Shown: positions 27,313-35,427 of the stretch, piece by piece
How positions within the stretch are numbered: position 1 is the first letter of the stretch
Layout: each line of letters opens with the position of its first letter
The notes under the pieces: generated by a model
Seen by the model: the letters and a program-made list of their open reading frames with translations, nothing else
What the model was told of the DNA's origin: nothing
The model's database searches: none
From: JBCCGL01 sp039029275
Lineage (GTDB): Bacteria > Pseudomonadota > Gammaproteobacteria > JBCCGL01
Direction: 5' to 3'
DNA: 64,000 bases
NCBI GenBank assembly: GCA_039029275.1
Contig: JBCCGL010000004.1
Coordinates: 124,001 to 188,000 of the forward strand
Translations under genes and position numbers: made by a program

Positions 27313-28206
27313 ATGAATATTGAGCATCTCAAGCTGTTCATTCGCATCGAATCGACACAGAACATTAGCCGCGCCGGTAGCGAACTGGGGCTTTCGCCCG
27401 CCGTGGCCAGTGCGCACATCAGTAAACTGGAAGAGAATCTCGGCGTACGACTGGTCCATCGGACCACCCGAAAAGTGGCATTAACCGAGGAAGGTCGGGC
27501 CTTTCTGCCGCACGCCGAAGAGGTGTTATCCAGCGTGGAGGCGGCCCGAGCTGCGGTCGGGGTCGGAAGCGCCAGTCCGAGCGGCAGATTGCGAATTACC
27601 CTGCCCGCATCCTTTGGTCGAATGCATGTGCTGCCCGCGCTAAAGCAGTTTCTTGCCGGGTATCCGCAACTCAGGCTGGATATTCGATTCTCGGACACGG
27701 TTGTTGATATGGTCGAGGGCGGATTTGACGTGGCGATTCGCATCGGGGAACTCGAGGACTCCGGTCTGATCGCTCGCAAGCTGGCTCCGGACCGCAGAAT
27801 CCTCTGCGCCTCACCTGACTATCTGCGCGAACACGGGGTACCGCAAAAACCGGCTGATCTGAAGCACCACCAGTGCATCACGCTGGTGCAGATGGAGACG
27901 TGGTTTTTTCGATCGGGCGATTCGGAACAACGGATTCGAGTAAATGGACACATCCGCACCGACAGCGGCGACGCAGTTCGCGATGCATGCGTTGCAGGTC
28001 TGGGTATCACTATCAACTCGCGGTGGAGCGCGTATCAGGCATTGGACGGCGGTCAGCTTGTGGAGGTGTTGCCCGACTATCCGCTTGTTTCCAACTCGGC
28101 GATCTGGGCGGTGTTTCCAAGCTCCCGACTTATCGCACCGAAAGTGCGTGCATTCGTTGATTACTTTTCCGCGCGCTTTAAGGGTGCGCCGTATTGGGAG
28201 AGTTAA
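27313..28206 (+). CDS. LysR-family transcriptional regulator
   Basis: A 297-residue regulator: N-terminal winged helix (NISRAGSELGLSPAVASAHISKLEENLGVRLVHR) followed by the periplasmic-binding-like effector domain. The phrases GRLRITLPASFGR and VAIRIGELEDSGLIARKL place it in the DsdA/AaeR-like CrgA group that often controls SDR and MDR genes. It is divergent from the MDR reductase gene. The effector is unknown. Confidence 0.9.
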   Translation: MNIEHLKLFIRIESTQNISRAGSELGLSPAVASAHISKLEENLGVRLVHRTTRKVALTEEGRAFLPHAEEVLSSVEAARAAVGVGSASPSGRLRITLPASFGRMHVLPALKQFLAGYPQLRLDIRFSDTVVDMVEGGFDVAIRIGELEDSGLIARKLAPDRRILCASPDYLREHGVPQKPADLKHHQCITLVQMETWFFRSGDSEQRIRVNGHIRTDSGDAVRDACVAGLGITINSRWSAYQALDGGQLVEVLPDYPLVSNSAIWAVFPSSRLIAPKVRAFVDYFSARFKGAPYWES

Positions 28207-28320
28207 GCTTCGACGGTGTAAGTCAGAAAAAGCAGTAATCGGACTGGACACACAAAAACTCGATACCAGAGAAACAGCCTTCTCGACGAATTCGGTGTTT
28301 CGCTGATCGGCCCAGATTAG

Positions 28321-28379
28321 CTAAAACGAAGCCCCCAGCAACGGCAATCGAACCATAGATTGGTGCTTCGTTGTTTTAG
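28321..28379. terminator. Inverted repeat between convergent genes
   Basis: CTAAAACGAAGC (28321-28332) pairs with GCTTCGTTGTTTTAG (28365-28379) with a small bulge. The A- and T-rich ends flank a GC core on both strands, which suits a two-way terminator for the LysR gene and the facing exporter gene. Confidence 0.5.
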
Positions 28380-28385
28380 TCGCTG

Positions 28386-29372
28386 TCAATTGCCCTTGAA
28401 CATGCCTGGAGAGGCTGCATCATCTGGTGGAGATGCGCGCATCGGCATCGACGCGGGCCTGTGAACTGCAACACCAATCATCACCATAACAACTCCAATT
28501 ACATCAACGGGACTGGGTATCTGGCTTAGAACAATGACGCCGATGATCGTTGCAGTAGCGGGCAGTAGTGCTAGCAAAAACGCAAAGCTGGCACGAGGCA
28601 GCCGCGACATAGCGAGTTGGTCGCAGACATACGGGATCACCGATGAGCAAATACCGACACCGATCCCAGCAAGCACCAGCAACGGTGCACCAAATGCTTC
28701 GAGAGCTTGAAAAAACCCTATCGGCATCACGAAAACGAACGCCGCCATCATAGCGGCTCCAAGCCGCTCAACGCCTTGAGACGCCCCATCTTCAGAAATT
28801 TTATGGCCGAGGATGATATAGAGAACGAAAAGGCTGCCATTTAGGATCGCCCAGAATAGTCCGAGCAAGTCAGATGTAAGCGCATCACCATCAGCGGCCA
28901 ATAACGATGGACCGTCAATCAAAAGCGCAACGCCGAATATGGTGACAACGAAGGCGAGGACATTTCGCGCTGTGCGCAAGCCCCATAACGCGATGCCAAT
29001 GGTTCCGACGAACTCGATTGCGGCAACTAAGGCTATCGGCAACCTGTCGAGTGCCAGGTAAAACGAGGTGTTCATCACCGCGAGACAGAAACCGACGGCA
29101 AGCAGCAAAAAACGCTCACGATGGCTGGCGTTCTTGAATGTTCGCCAAGGCTTGGTGATCGGCACGAACACAAAGGCCGCTGAGGCAATCCGGAACCACG
29201 CAACGCCCAGCACACCTACGACAGGAAACAGCAACACCGCGAACGCTGGACCGAGGTAGTGAAACACGGCAGAAACGCCGAACCAAACATGCGGTGGGAC
29301 TGCCCCTGAGACGCGCGACATGGTGCCAGCGGCTGTGGCAGGTGGGGCATTTTTTGGAGCTTGATACGTCAC
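28386..29372 (-). CDS. EamA/DMT exporter, RhtA-like
   Basis: Ten-helix drug/metabolite transporter of about 328 residues. The N-terminal part (VLLFPVVGVLGVAWFRIASAA, TKPW) resembles the threonine/homoserine exporter RhtA. The GTG at 29372 is the listed start; an ATG 17 codons later (MSRVSG) is also possible. It is transcribed divergently from an Lrp-type regulator, a common pairing for amino acid exporters. The substrate is inferred only from that pairing. Confidence 0.82.
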   Translation of the reverse strand: MTYQAPKNAPPATAAGTMSRVSGAVPPHVWFGVSAVFHYLGPAFAVLLFPVVGVLGVAWFRIASAAFVFVPITKPWRTFKNASHRERFLLLAVGFCLAVMNTSFYLALDRLPIALVAAIEFVGTIGIALWGLRTARNVLAFVVTIFGVALLIDGPSLLAADGDALTSDLLGLFWAILNGSLFVLYIILGHKISEDGASQGVERLGAAMMAAFVFVMPIGFFQALEAFGAPLLVLAGIGVGICSSVIPYVCDQLAMSRLPRASFAFLLALLPATATIIGVIVLSQIPSPVDVIGVVMVMIGVAVHRPASMPMRASPPDDAASPGMFKGN

Positions 29373-29434
29373 GCATATATCATGAAAGGTATAATGAGAA
29401 ATCTATATGGTGTTTTTGTCTAAATAGATCCAAG

Positions 29435-29923
29435 ATGATTGATCTTAGAAAGCCTAAATCGGCTAAAAACCTTCGAATCGAAGTTTCTGATATTGATAGC
29501 ATTGACGCGAAGATACTTCGAGAGCTTAGCGAGGACGCTCGAATTCCCCGCGCTGAACTCGCCCGCCGAATTGGTCTGTCTGCGCCGAGTGTCGCCGAGC
29601 GCGTCCGGCGCCTTGAGGAGACGGGTGTCATCACGGGGTACGGTGCTCGAATCAACCCGGCACGTCTTGGCTATGGCCTCACGATACTTATCCGTGCGCG
29701 GCCTCTTCCGGGTCAGATGAAGAGCATGATTGATGCGATATGCGAGACACCCCAAATAGTTGCTTGTGACAGGGTGTCAGGTGAGGATTGTTTCATCGCC
29801 CGAGCACATGTGCGGGACGTCGCGGAGATGGAAGAAGTCATCGACAAGATTGTCCCGTTTGGCGCGACAAACTCGTCTATCGTTCAATCGTCACCCTTGA
29901 AAGAGCGCTTGGTCGAACTTTGA
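29435..29923 (+). CDS. Lrp/AsnC-family regulator
   Basis: A 162-residue regulator. The helix-turn-helix (RIPRAELARRIGLSAPSVAE) is followed by the RAM ligand domain (LTILIRARPLPGQ, VACDRVSGEDCFIARAHV). The ATG at 29435 is used; longer in-frame starts run into the divergent exporter gene. It probably senses an amino acid and controls the exporter beside it. Confidence 0.88.
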   Translation: MIDLRKPKSAKNLRIEVSDIDSIDAKILRELSEDARIPRAELARRIGLSAPSVAERVRRLEETGVITGYGARINPARLGYGLTILIRARPLPGQMKSMIDAICETPQIVACDRVSGEDCFIARAHVRDVAEMEEVIDKIVPFGATNSSIVQSSPLKERLVEL

Positions 29924-29935
29924 GTTTCCGCTGAA

Positions 29936-30859
29936 TCATCGGGCGCTCAAACACGGTTCATTACTAAAATAATTCGCGCAAAATTGCGAAAACTCATCTA
30001 TCTGCCTGATCAGCGATGAGCCGTTTTTGCGAATCAGAACAATTGCCAACGGTTTAACATCGCCATCGATCGGAATTGAAACAATATGGCCTCCGCCATA
30101 GGTATCTCGGTAGTTCGAGCTCATCACACTCAAGGAAAATCCGAGGCCATGAGCAACAGCGCTTCGAACAGATTCCATTGACTTCGAGTGATACGACACG
30201 GGCGGGTTTATCCGATGTTGTGCAAGCATGTCTTCGAAGTACTCTCGACTCGAGTGGCCTTCAAACATGACGAAGGGTTCGTCTGCCATGTCGGCAAGTC
30301 TGATCGCCGATTGGGCGGCCCGAGGATGGTGCTCGCTTAATAATACGAAAGGTTGAAGCTCAGTCATTACCTGCAATTCGACCGAGGCATCTGCAAGGGA
30401 CATGTCGTAAGTTAACGCTAAGTCAATTTCTCCGGAATCAATACCCGAAATAATTTCTCCCTGGGTGAGTTCCGAAGCAGCAATTTGAAACTTCGGATAC
30501 GCCTCTGCGTAAGTGCTGATGATGTGAGGGAGATAAAACGGTGCAATAGTGTGGAAACACCCCAGGCGGATAACCCCGACCATATCGGCGGCAATCGCTT
30601 TTGCATCTTGCTCAGTGCGCTCAGCCGCCTGAAGAAGAGCGTACGCCGAGCTCAGAAAGGCGCGGCCCTGCGGGGTTAGATCGGTTCCGCGGGCGTGATG
30701 CCTCTCAAACAGGCGAAACTCAAACAGGTGTTCAAGTTTATCAAGCGCTTGCGCAACGGCCGGTTGAGAGATGCTGAGAACTCTCGATGCTTGCGCGATC
30801 CCACCCTGCTCCGCCACTGCGACGAAGTATGCACACTGTTTGAGCGTCAGTTTAGCCAT
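29936..30859 (-). CDS. LysR-family transcriptional regulator
   Basis: A 307-residue regulator with the DNA-binding domain MAKLTLKQCAYFVAVAEQGG and SISQPAVAQALDKLE. The wing reads FERHHARGTDLTPQG, close to the RHHAQGVTLTSAG of the LysR at 34413, so the two belong to one subfamily. It faces away from the PhyH-type dioxygenase gene and is likely its regulator. The effector domain has no diagnostic residues that I recognise. Confidence 0.9.
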   Translation of the reverse strand: MAKLTLKQCAYFVAVAEQGGIAQASRVLSISQPAVAQALDKLEHLFEFRLFERHHARGTDLTPQGRAFLSSAYALLQAAERTEQDAKAIAADMVGVIRLGCFHTIAPFYLPHIISTYAEAYPKFQIAASELTQGEIISGIDSGEIDLALTYDMSLADASVELQVMTELQPFVLLSEHHPRAAQSAIRLADMADEPFVMFEGHSSREYFEDMLAQHRINPPVSYHSKSMESVRSAVAHGLGFSLSVMSSNYRDTYGGGHIVSIPIDGDVKPLAIVLIRKNGSSLIRQIDEFSQFCANYFSNEPCLSAR

Positions 30860-30876
30860 ATTTAATATGCCTAAAT
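30860..30876. promoter_or_regulatory. Candidate LysR box upstream of the PhyH-type gene
   Basis: ATTTA-N7-TAAAT lies directly before the LysR start codon and fits the T-N11-A pattern of LysR operators. It is about 80 bases upstream of the dioxygenase start. Confidence 0.4.
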
Positions 30877-30956
30877 ACCAAGATTAAACATTTTTATGTA
30901 TGTTATCAGAATTGGTAGCATTCGAAGCGACCAAAGGCTCGCAGAGGAACAAGAGA

Positions 30957-31841
30957 ATGCGCGTATTAAGTGAAAATCAGCGGAAGCAGTTCTGGTCAGA
31001 CGGATATTTGCTTGTTGAAGATGCCGTCGATGCTGAATTGCTTATCGCGATGCAAGATAATTTCGCTGTGTGGGTCGAAGAAAGTCGTGGGCAAAATGAA
31101 CCTTATGGAACCACGGAGGATGGACGCCCTCGCTTTGATCTGGAGCCAGGGCATACGCCTAAAAAGCCGGCGCTGCGACGAGTTAACGCGCCGGTTGAAG
31201 TATCGCAAGCGTATTTTGACGCTATGGCATCAAGCCGAATGACCGATTGTGTGGCGGACTTAATCGGACCCAACGTCAAATTTCATCATTCAAAAATCAA
31301 CTCGAAACTGCCGGGCGCTCGAACGGCAGTCAAGTGGCACCAGGATTTTCCGTTCACACCGCATTCGAATGATGATGTGATCACAGCCTTACTGATGATT
31401 GACGAGGTAACCCAAGAAAACGGCCCGCTTGAAGTCGTTGCCGGTTCCCATACCGGCGAGATTCATGGCTTGTGGCACAACGGAGTTTTTACAGGGTCAG
31501 TTGCAGACGCGATTTCTGAAGACTGCCAGCAGAAGTCGAAAAAGTGTTTTGGGCCCGCGGGGTCTGTCTGCCTTATGCATACTCGACTGCTGCATGGATC
31601 AGCACCTAACCGAAGCGAGCATTCGCGAACCCTGCTTATCTGTGTTTATTCGGCAGAAGACGCAGTGCCCTATGCGAACAATCCCATGCCGACAAAATTT
31701 GAGGGTTTGGTAGTACGCGGGGAAAAGACTAACAAAGTGCGCTCATTACACTATGAAATCGAATTACCTCAGAAACCAACGACAGCGTCGTTCTTCGATC
31801 AACAGGCACGTAGCAGTGACGCGACAACTGTTGCTGATTGA
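30957..31841 (+). CDS. Phytanoyl-CoA dioxygenase (PhyH) family protein
   Basis: Fe(II)/2-oxoglutarate dioxygenase of 294 residues. The iron ligands are H and D in VKWHQDFPF and a distal histidine in LLHGSAPNRSEHSR, where the last arginine would bind 2OG. The family also includes ectoine hydroxylase and many enzymes acting on free small molecules, so the name does not fix the substrate. The ATG at 30957 has GAGGA about 10 bases upstream; an earlier in-frame start has none. A LysR gene is divergent. No CoA ligase is nearby. Confidence 0.85.
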   Translation: MRVLSENQRKQFWSDGYLLVEDAVDAELLIAMQDNFAVWVEESRGQNEPYGTTEDGRPRFDLEPGHTPKKPALRRVNAPVEVSQAYFDAMASSRMTDCVADLIGPNVKFHHSKINSKLPGARTAVKWHQDFPFTPHSNDDVITALLMIDEVTQENGPLEVVAGSHTGEIHGLWHNGVFTGSVADAISEDCQQKSKKCFGPAGSVCLMHTRLLHGSAPNRSEHSRTLLICVYSAEDAVPYANNPMPTKFEGLVVRGEKTNKVRSLHYEIELPQKPTTASFFDQQARSSDATTVAD

Positions 31842-32176
31842 ATGAACGCTAAAAACGACGGGGACAATTTGCCTCGCCGAAATCCGCTGTGAAACATCCC
31901 TAATTGAGACGCGAAAGATGCGCCTCCAGCATCGTATTTTGAAGGCGCTGGAGCGGATATACCGATACTCGCCAGCCATTTGTTCGTTTCATCCGTTAAC
32001 CTAAATGCTGCTAGCTATCGCGTTTGCGTACACCTCGCTGGTGCTAAAAAATTCGCCGATGTATTTAATAGTTGGCAAAGTTTGCCGGGCACGCACTAAA
32101 TTGCTTGAGTCTGTGACAACCTCGTGACAATCGGCGCATTATGATCTCGGGATGAATTTTGGAAACGAGGATTTCA
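31842..32176 (+). promoter_or_regulatory. 335-base intergenic region upstream of the peptide/two-component operon
   Basis: No convincing gene is seen. A weak stem (CTCCAGC with GCTGGAG) lies near 31925-31956. The right end holds the promoter of the two-component operon described separately. Confidence 0.5.
32113..32145 (+). promoter_or_regulatory. OmpR-type direct repeat and -10 element
   Basis: GTGACAA occurs at 32113-32119 and again at 32124-32130, an 11-base step typical of tandem sites for OmpR-family regulators. TATGAT at 32140-32145 is a good -10 box, and the repeat covers the -35 position. This suggests positive autoregulation of the downstream operon. Confidence 0.55.
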
Positions 32177-32365
32177 ATGTCTCGCCACCGAGCTGTTTTC
32201 TGCTTTGGTGTGCTCTTTTTGTTACCAGGGCACGGAGGTGGTCAAACCTCAAATGAAACGCTAGATGTTGCAGCGCTTTCAAACGTGTTAAACAATGGAA
32301 CAGTGAATCGTGCAATCCCAATTATCGGACCCAGCGGTTTACCGATGGTAGAAAATATCAACTAA
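32177..32365 (+). CDS. Small secreted peptide encoded before a two-component system
   Basis: A 62-residue protein with a signal peptide (HRAVFCFGVLFLLPGHGGG) and a mature part of about 40 residues that contains NVLNNGTVNRAIPIIGPSG and no cysteines after the signal. The ATG has GAGG 6 bases upstream. The response regulator gene starts 18 bases after its stop, so all three genes are probably one operon. I do not recognise a family. A regulatory role towards the sensor kinase, as for small periplasmic modulators, is inferred from position only. Confidence 0.6.
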   Translation: MSRHRAVFCFGVLFLLPGHGGGQTSNETLDVAALSNVLNNGTVNRAIPIIGPSGLPMVENIN

Positions 32366-32383
32366 CTCTTTATCAACAATCGC

Positions 32384-33049
32384 ATGAGAATACTGATCGT
32401 CGAAGACGAGCCCGACCTTGCAAGCACGATTGGCGACTATCTGGAAATCAATCAGCATCAAACCGATTTCGCTGCGACAGGAGAATCCGCGCTGGAGCTT
32501 GTGGTGAACAATAAATACGACGCCATTTTGCTCGATGTTAATCTTCCGAGAAAAGACGGTCTGGCGGTATGCGCGGAACTTCGAGCCAATAGTCAAGACT
32601 TCCCCATTTTAATGATAACCGCTCGGGACACACTGCCCGATGTCATTGCGGGCTTCGATAGCGGTGCCGATGACTATTTGGTCAAACCTTTTGCGCTTGA
32701 GGAAATGTTGGCGCGGCTGCACGCGATTTCAGCGCGCGGCAGACGCACAGACATTGGAATAAAACGCGTTGGTGAACTCACTATAGATGTACGAAACAGA
32801 GTTGTTCAGCGACGCGGTCGAACTCTGGCGTTGAACCCACTTCAATTCGATATTTTGAAAACGCTCGCGCTTGCTTGCCCCGCGGTCGTAAGCAAAGAAG
32901 CATTGGAAGCTTTGATATGGCAATACGATACCCCGCAAAGCGGTGCTCTGAGAATGCAAATCCACCGTCTTCGTGGCGTCGTCGATGACGGGTTCAATCA
33001 GCCGCTGATCGAAACGGTTCGTGGTCGTGGCTTCCGAATTCATCAGTAG
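32384..33049 (+). CDS. OmpR-family response regulator
   Basis: A 221-residue regulator. The receiver has the acidic pair in IVEDEPDL, the phospho-aspartate in ILLDVNLPR and the lysine in YLVKPFALEEM. The winged-helix DNA-binding domain ends in IETVRGRGFRI. It resembles QseB/PmrA-type regulators. The kinase gene starts one base after its stop. Confidence 0.94.
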   Translation: MRILIVEDEPDLASTIGDYLEINQHQTDFAATGESALELVVNNKYDAILLDVNLPRKDGLAVCAELRANSQDFPILMITARDTLPDVIAGFDSGADDYLVKPFALEEMLARLHAISARGRRTDIGIKRVGELTIDVRNRVVQRRGRTLALNPLQFDILKTLALACPAVVSKEALEALIWQYDTPQSGALRMQIHRLRGVVDDGFNQPLIETVRGRGFRIHQ

Positions 33050-33050
33050 T

Positions 33051-34235
33051 ATGCGATTTAAAACGCGATTGACCCTGACGTTTGGCGCCTTCGCGTTTTT
33101 GTTTTGTTCATTATTCGCAGTTCTGCTGGATGAAAGTTTAACTTTTCTGGAAAGCGAAATTTTCGAATCCATGCTCGCACAAGAAGCGGACTACCTCGCC
33201 GCCCGCTACGCGGAGAACCCATCGCTGTTTGTCCTCCCGGACCTTGAGTACCTAAAAGGATTTGACTCTGATAATGAAAATTTTCCTTCGTGGCTAAAAG
33301 ACTTTTCTGTCGGTTATCACAATACCAAAGACTATCAGGTACTCGTGCGCGACATAACAACCAACAAACGTATTTACCTTGTTTATGACGAGTCAACAGG
33401 GTTGCTTGACCAACAAGAATCTCGCATTGCTACCACACTTTTGGTACTGGCAACTATCGTTACGATTGTGGGTATTTTTCTGGGTGTGTGGCAGGCAAAA
33501 ATACTCGCCCGCCCCATCGACGACCTGGTACACCAAGTCAATAAAATTGATTTGAAGGAACCGCTAATTACACCCTTCAGAACCAATGATGAAATCGGAA
33601 CGCTGAGCGTGGCATACGCCGATCTAATCAACCGCTTGGGTCAGTTTATAAAAAGGGAAAAAGCGTTTACCCGATACGCGAGTCACGAATTGATGACCCC
33701 GGTTAGCATCATCCGAAATAATTTGGAAATCCTTGATAGCAAAGAGACAACGGAAGAGTTGCGCAAACGCGCAATCACGCGTTTGTACGACGCCACTGCG
33801 AGCATGCAACGGCAGATAGAGATATTTTTAATGCTCGCCAGAGATGATCGAATCGAAGCACCAACTCAGCCACTCGATTGGGATGCTTTGTTGGACGACA
33901 TCAAAAACCGCTTTCCACGCATATCAATAACTGAAGTCATAACCGCCAAGCCCAAAGTGCTTGTTAACGAAGCTGCAGTGCAAGTTGTGCTCACAAACAT
34001 CATGGGTAACGTTATCAAACACGGGGCAGAGACTGAGAGTTCCTATATTGCGATACTGAGCCTTGACGAAAATTCCCTGAGCGTCAGCAATGATGTAGCG
34101 CCAGGAGCCGGGCGAAATCACGCAGAATTAGGTTTCGGACTGGAGATCAATGAAAAGGTTTGCCACTCAATCGGTTGGCGATTTGAGTCGCACCGCCGTT
34201 CAGACGTGTTTGAAGCGAGAATCCGTTTCGCCTGA
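33051..34235 (+). CDS. Sensor histidine kinase
   Basis: A 394-residue kinase with two membrane helices (about 5-25 and 130-150) around a small periplasmic domain of about 100 residues. HAMP follows, then ASHELMTPVSII with the phospho-histidine. The ATPase part is reduced: N box TNIMGNVIKHG and G2 region LGFGLEI are seen, but a clear DxGxG is missing (VAPGAGRN). It may therefore bind ATP in an unusual way. The upstream small secreted peptide could act on the periplasmic domain. Confidence 0.87.
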   Translation: MRFKTRLTLTFGAFAFLFCSLFAVLLDESLTFLESEIFESMLAQEADYLAARYAENPSLFVLPDLEYLKGFDSDNENFPSWLKDFSVGYHNTKDYQVLVRDITTNKRIYLVYDESTGLLDQQESRIATTLLVLATIVTIVGIFLGVWQAKILARPIDDLVHQVNKIDLKEPLITPFRTNDEIGTLSVAYADLINRLGQFIKREKAFTRYASHELMTPVSIIRNNLEILDSKETTEELRKRAITRLYDATASMQRQIEIFLMLARDDRIEAPTQPLDWDALLDDIKNRFPRISITEVITAKPKVLVNEAAVQVVLTNIMGNVIKHGAETESSYIAILSLDENSLSVSNDVAPGAGRNHAELGFGLEINEKVCHSIGWRFESHRRSDVFEARIRFA

Positions 34236-34254
34236 GTAACGTCGCAAATAGAAT

Positions 34255-34330
34255 TGGTGCCGGCACCAAGAATCGAACTCGGGACCTACTGATTACAAAT
34301 CAGTTGCTCTACCATCTGAGCTATACCGGC
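34255..34330 (-). tRNA. tRNA-Thr (anticodon UGU)
   Basis: A full cloverleaf: acceptor GCCGGTA pairs with TGCCGGC, the anticodon stem ACTGA/TCAGT encloses TTTGTAA with anticodon TGT, and CCA is encoded. It reads ACA codons. It stands alone, not in the thrU-tyrU-glyT-thrT-tufB array seen in enterobacteria, between two regulatory loci. Confidence 0.95.
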
Positions 34331-34412
34331 ACGTGCAGGAAATCAGGCAGGGGCGCGATTTTAGGTAATTACCGCAGCAAGCGCAATCAGCGTACCGGGC
34401 ACGCAGCCCGAT

Positions 34413-35333
34413 TTAATTCGCTGCGTTACTTTGGAAAGCGGCGAAGTGATTCTGACATTGCTCGACAAACGTGTTGACCAGTCGTGTTGGTCGCACGCCG
34501 TTGGGGCGCACAAGCACGATGTCAACCGACGAAACTTCATTGTCAATCGAACGCACGACAAGCCGGTGCCCGTCATAGCACGACGACGTCACCGGTCTGG
34601 TTAGTAAAATCGAATAACCCGCGCCGTTTGCGACAAGTGCGCGCACCGACTCAAACGACGGCGAACGAATACTCACACGAGGCTCAAGCCCCTGGTCCGC
34701 AAACAGGGAAAGGAAATATTCGCGACTCTGCGGCGTGTCGAGCAAGACCATTGGTTCAGCAGCAAGCGCCTGCAACGATACAGACCGTCGACTCGCCAAC
34801 GCGTGACCCTCAGGCAAAATCACATGCGGGCGCAGTGAGGTCAATGATTCCACCCGCAGCGACTCGGGTACGCCGAGGCGATATACGATCGAGACGTCGT
34901 AGCGATTACTGCCTAATCCGTCGAGCAGCGTGTCAATATTTTCTTCGTAGATCAGCAATTCGATGTGCGGGTAGTCCGATTTGAACTGAGTCAAGAGTGA
35001 TGGAATGTACATCGACGCGATAGGCCCAAAGCAGCCGATATGGATCCGACCTTCGACATTCTCGCCCAGCCCCTGTGCCCTGTTGCGCACGTCGTCCGCG
35101 TGAGCCAATAGATCCCGAATCTGCAGCAGCATTCGCCCGCCGGCCGAGGTCAGAGTGACGCCCTGCGCGTGATGCCGCACCAGCAGCTGGATTCCCATCG
35201 AATCCTCCAGCTTTGCAATCGCACTGGAAATCGACGGTTGCGAAATGTTGAGCGCTTTGGCAGCGGTGGCGAGGCTGCCGGTTTCCGCCACTTTGGCGAA
35301 ATATTCCAATTGCCTGAGGGTAAATTTAAGCAA
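34413..35333 (-). CDS. LysR-family regulator of the Rieske/amine cluster
   Basis: A 306-residue LysR protein (LKFTLRQLEYFAKVAETGSL, then LNISQPSISSAIAKLE). The wing RHHAQGVTLTSAG matches that of the LysR at 29936. The start is TTG. It faces away from the Rieske oxygenase gene, and a perfect palindrome lies between them. It is the probable activator of the catabolic cluster, with a nitrogen compound or breakdown product as effector. Confidence 0.9.
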   Translation of the reverse strand: MLKFTLRQLEYFAKVAETGSLATAAKALNISQPSISSAIAKLEDSMGIQLLVRHHAQGVTLTSAGGRMLLQIRDLLAHADDVRNRAQGLGENVEGRIHIGCFGPIASMYIPSLLTQFKSDYPHIELLIYEENIDTLLDGLGSNRYDVSIVYRLGVPESLRVESLTSLRPHVILPEGHALASRRSVSLQALAAEPMVLLDTPQSREYFLSLFADQGLEPRVSIRSPSFESVRALVANGAGYSILLTRPVTSSCYDGHRLVVRSIDNEVSSVDIVLVRPNGVRPTRLVNTFVEQCQNHFAAFQSNAAN

Positions 35334-35347
35334 GTTTTTATCTATTC

Positions 35348-35362
35348 ATTTATCAGATAAAT
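35348..35362. promoter_or_regulatory. LysR box between regulator and Rieske gene
   Basis: ATTTATC-A-GATAAAT is a perfect 7-base inverted repeat with one central base, and it contains the T-N11-A core typical of LysR binding. It lies 15 bases before the regulator's start and about 65 bases before the oxygenase start. Confidence 0.65.
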
Positions 35363-35427
35363 AATATTTTAGCTTTAATGGCTGTCCATGCAAAATCGAC
35401 CACCCAAGCCAACGCCAGCGAATCATC

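Noticed and set aside
31842..32112. Degraded gene between the PhyH-type gene and the two-component operon
   Set aside because: Short frames on both strands give no recognisable protein and no ribosome sites.
34255..34330. tRNA-Thr as an attachment site for an integrated element
   Set aside because: No integrase gene and no repeat of the tRNA 3' end was seen within the window.
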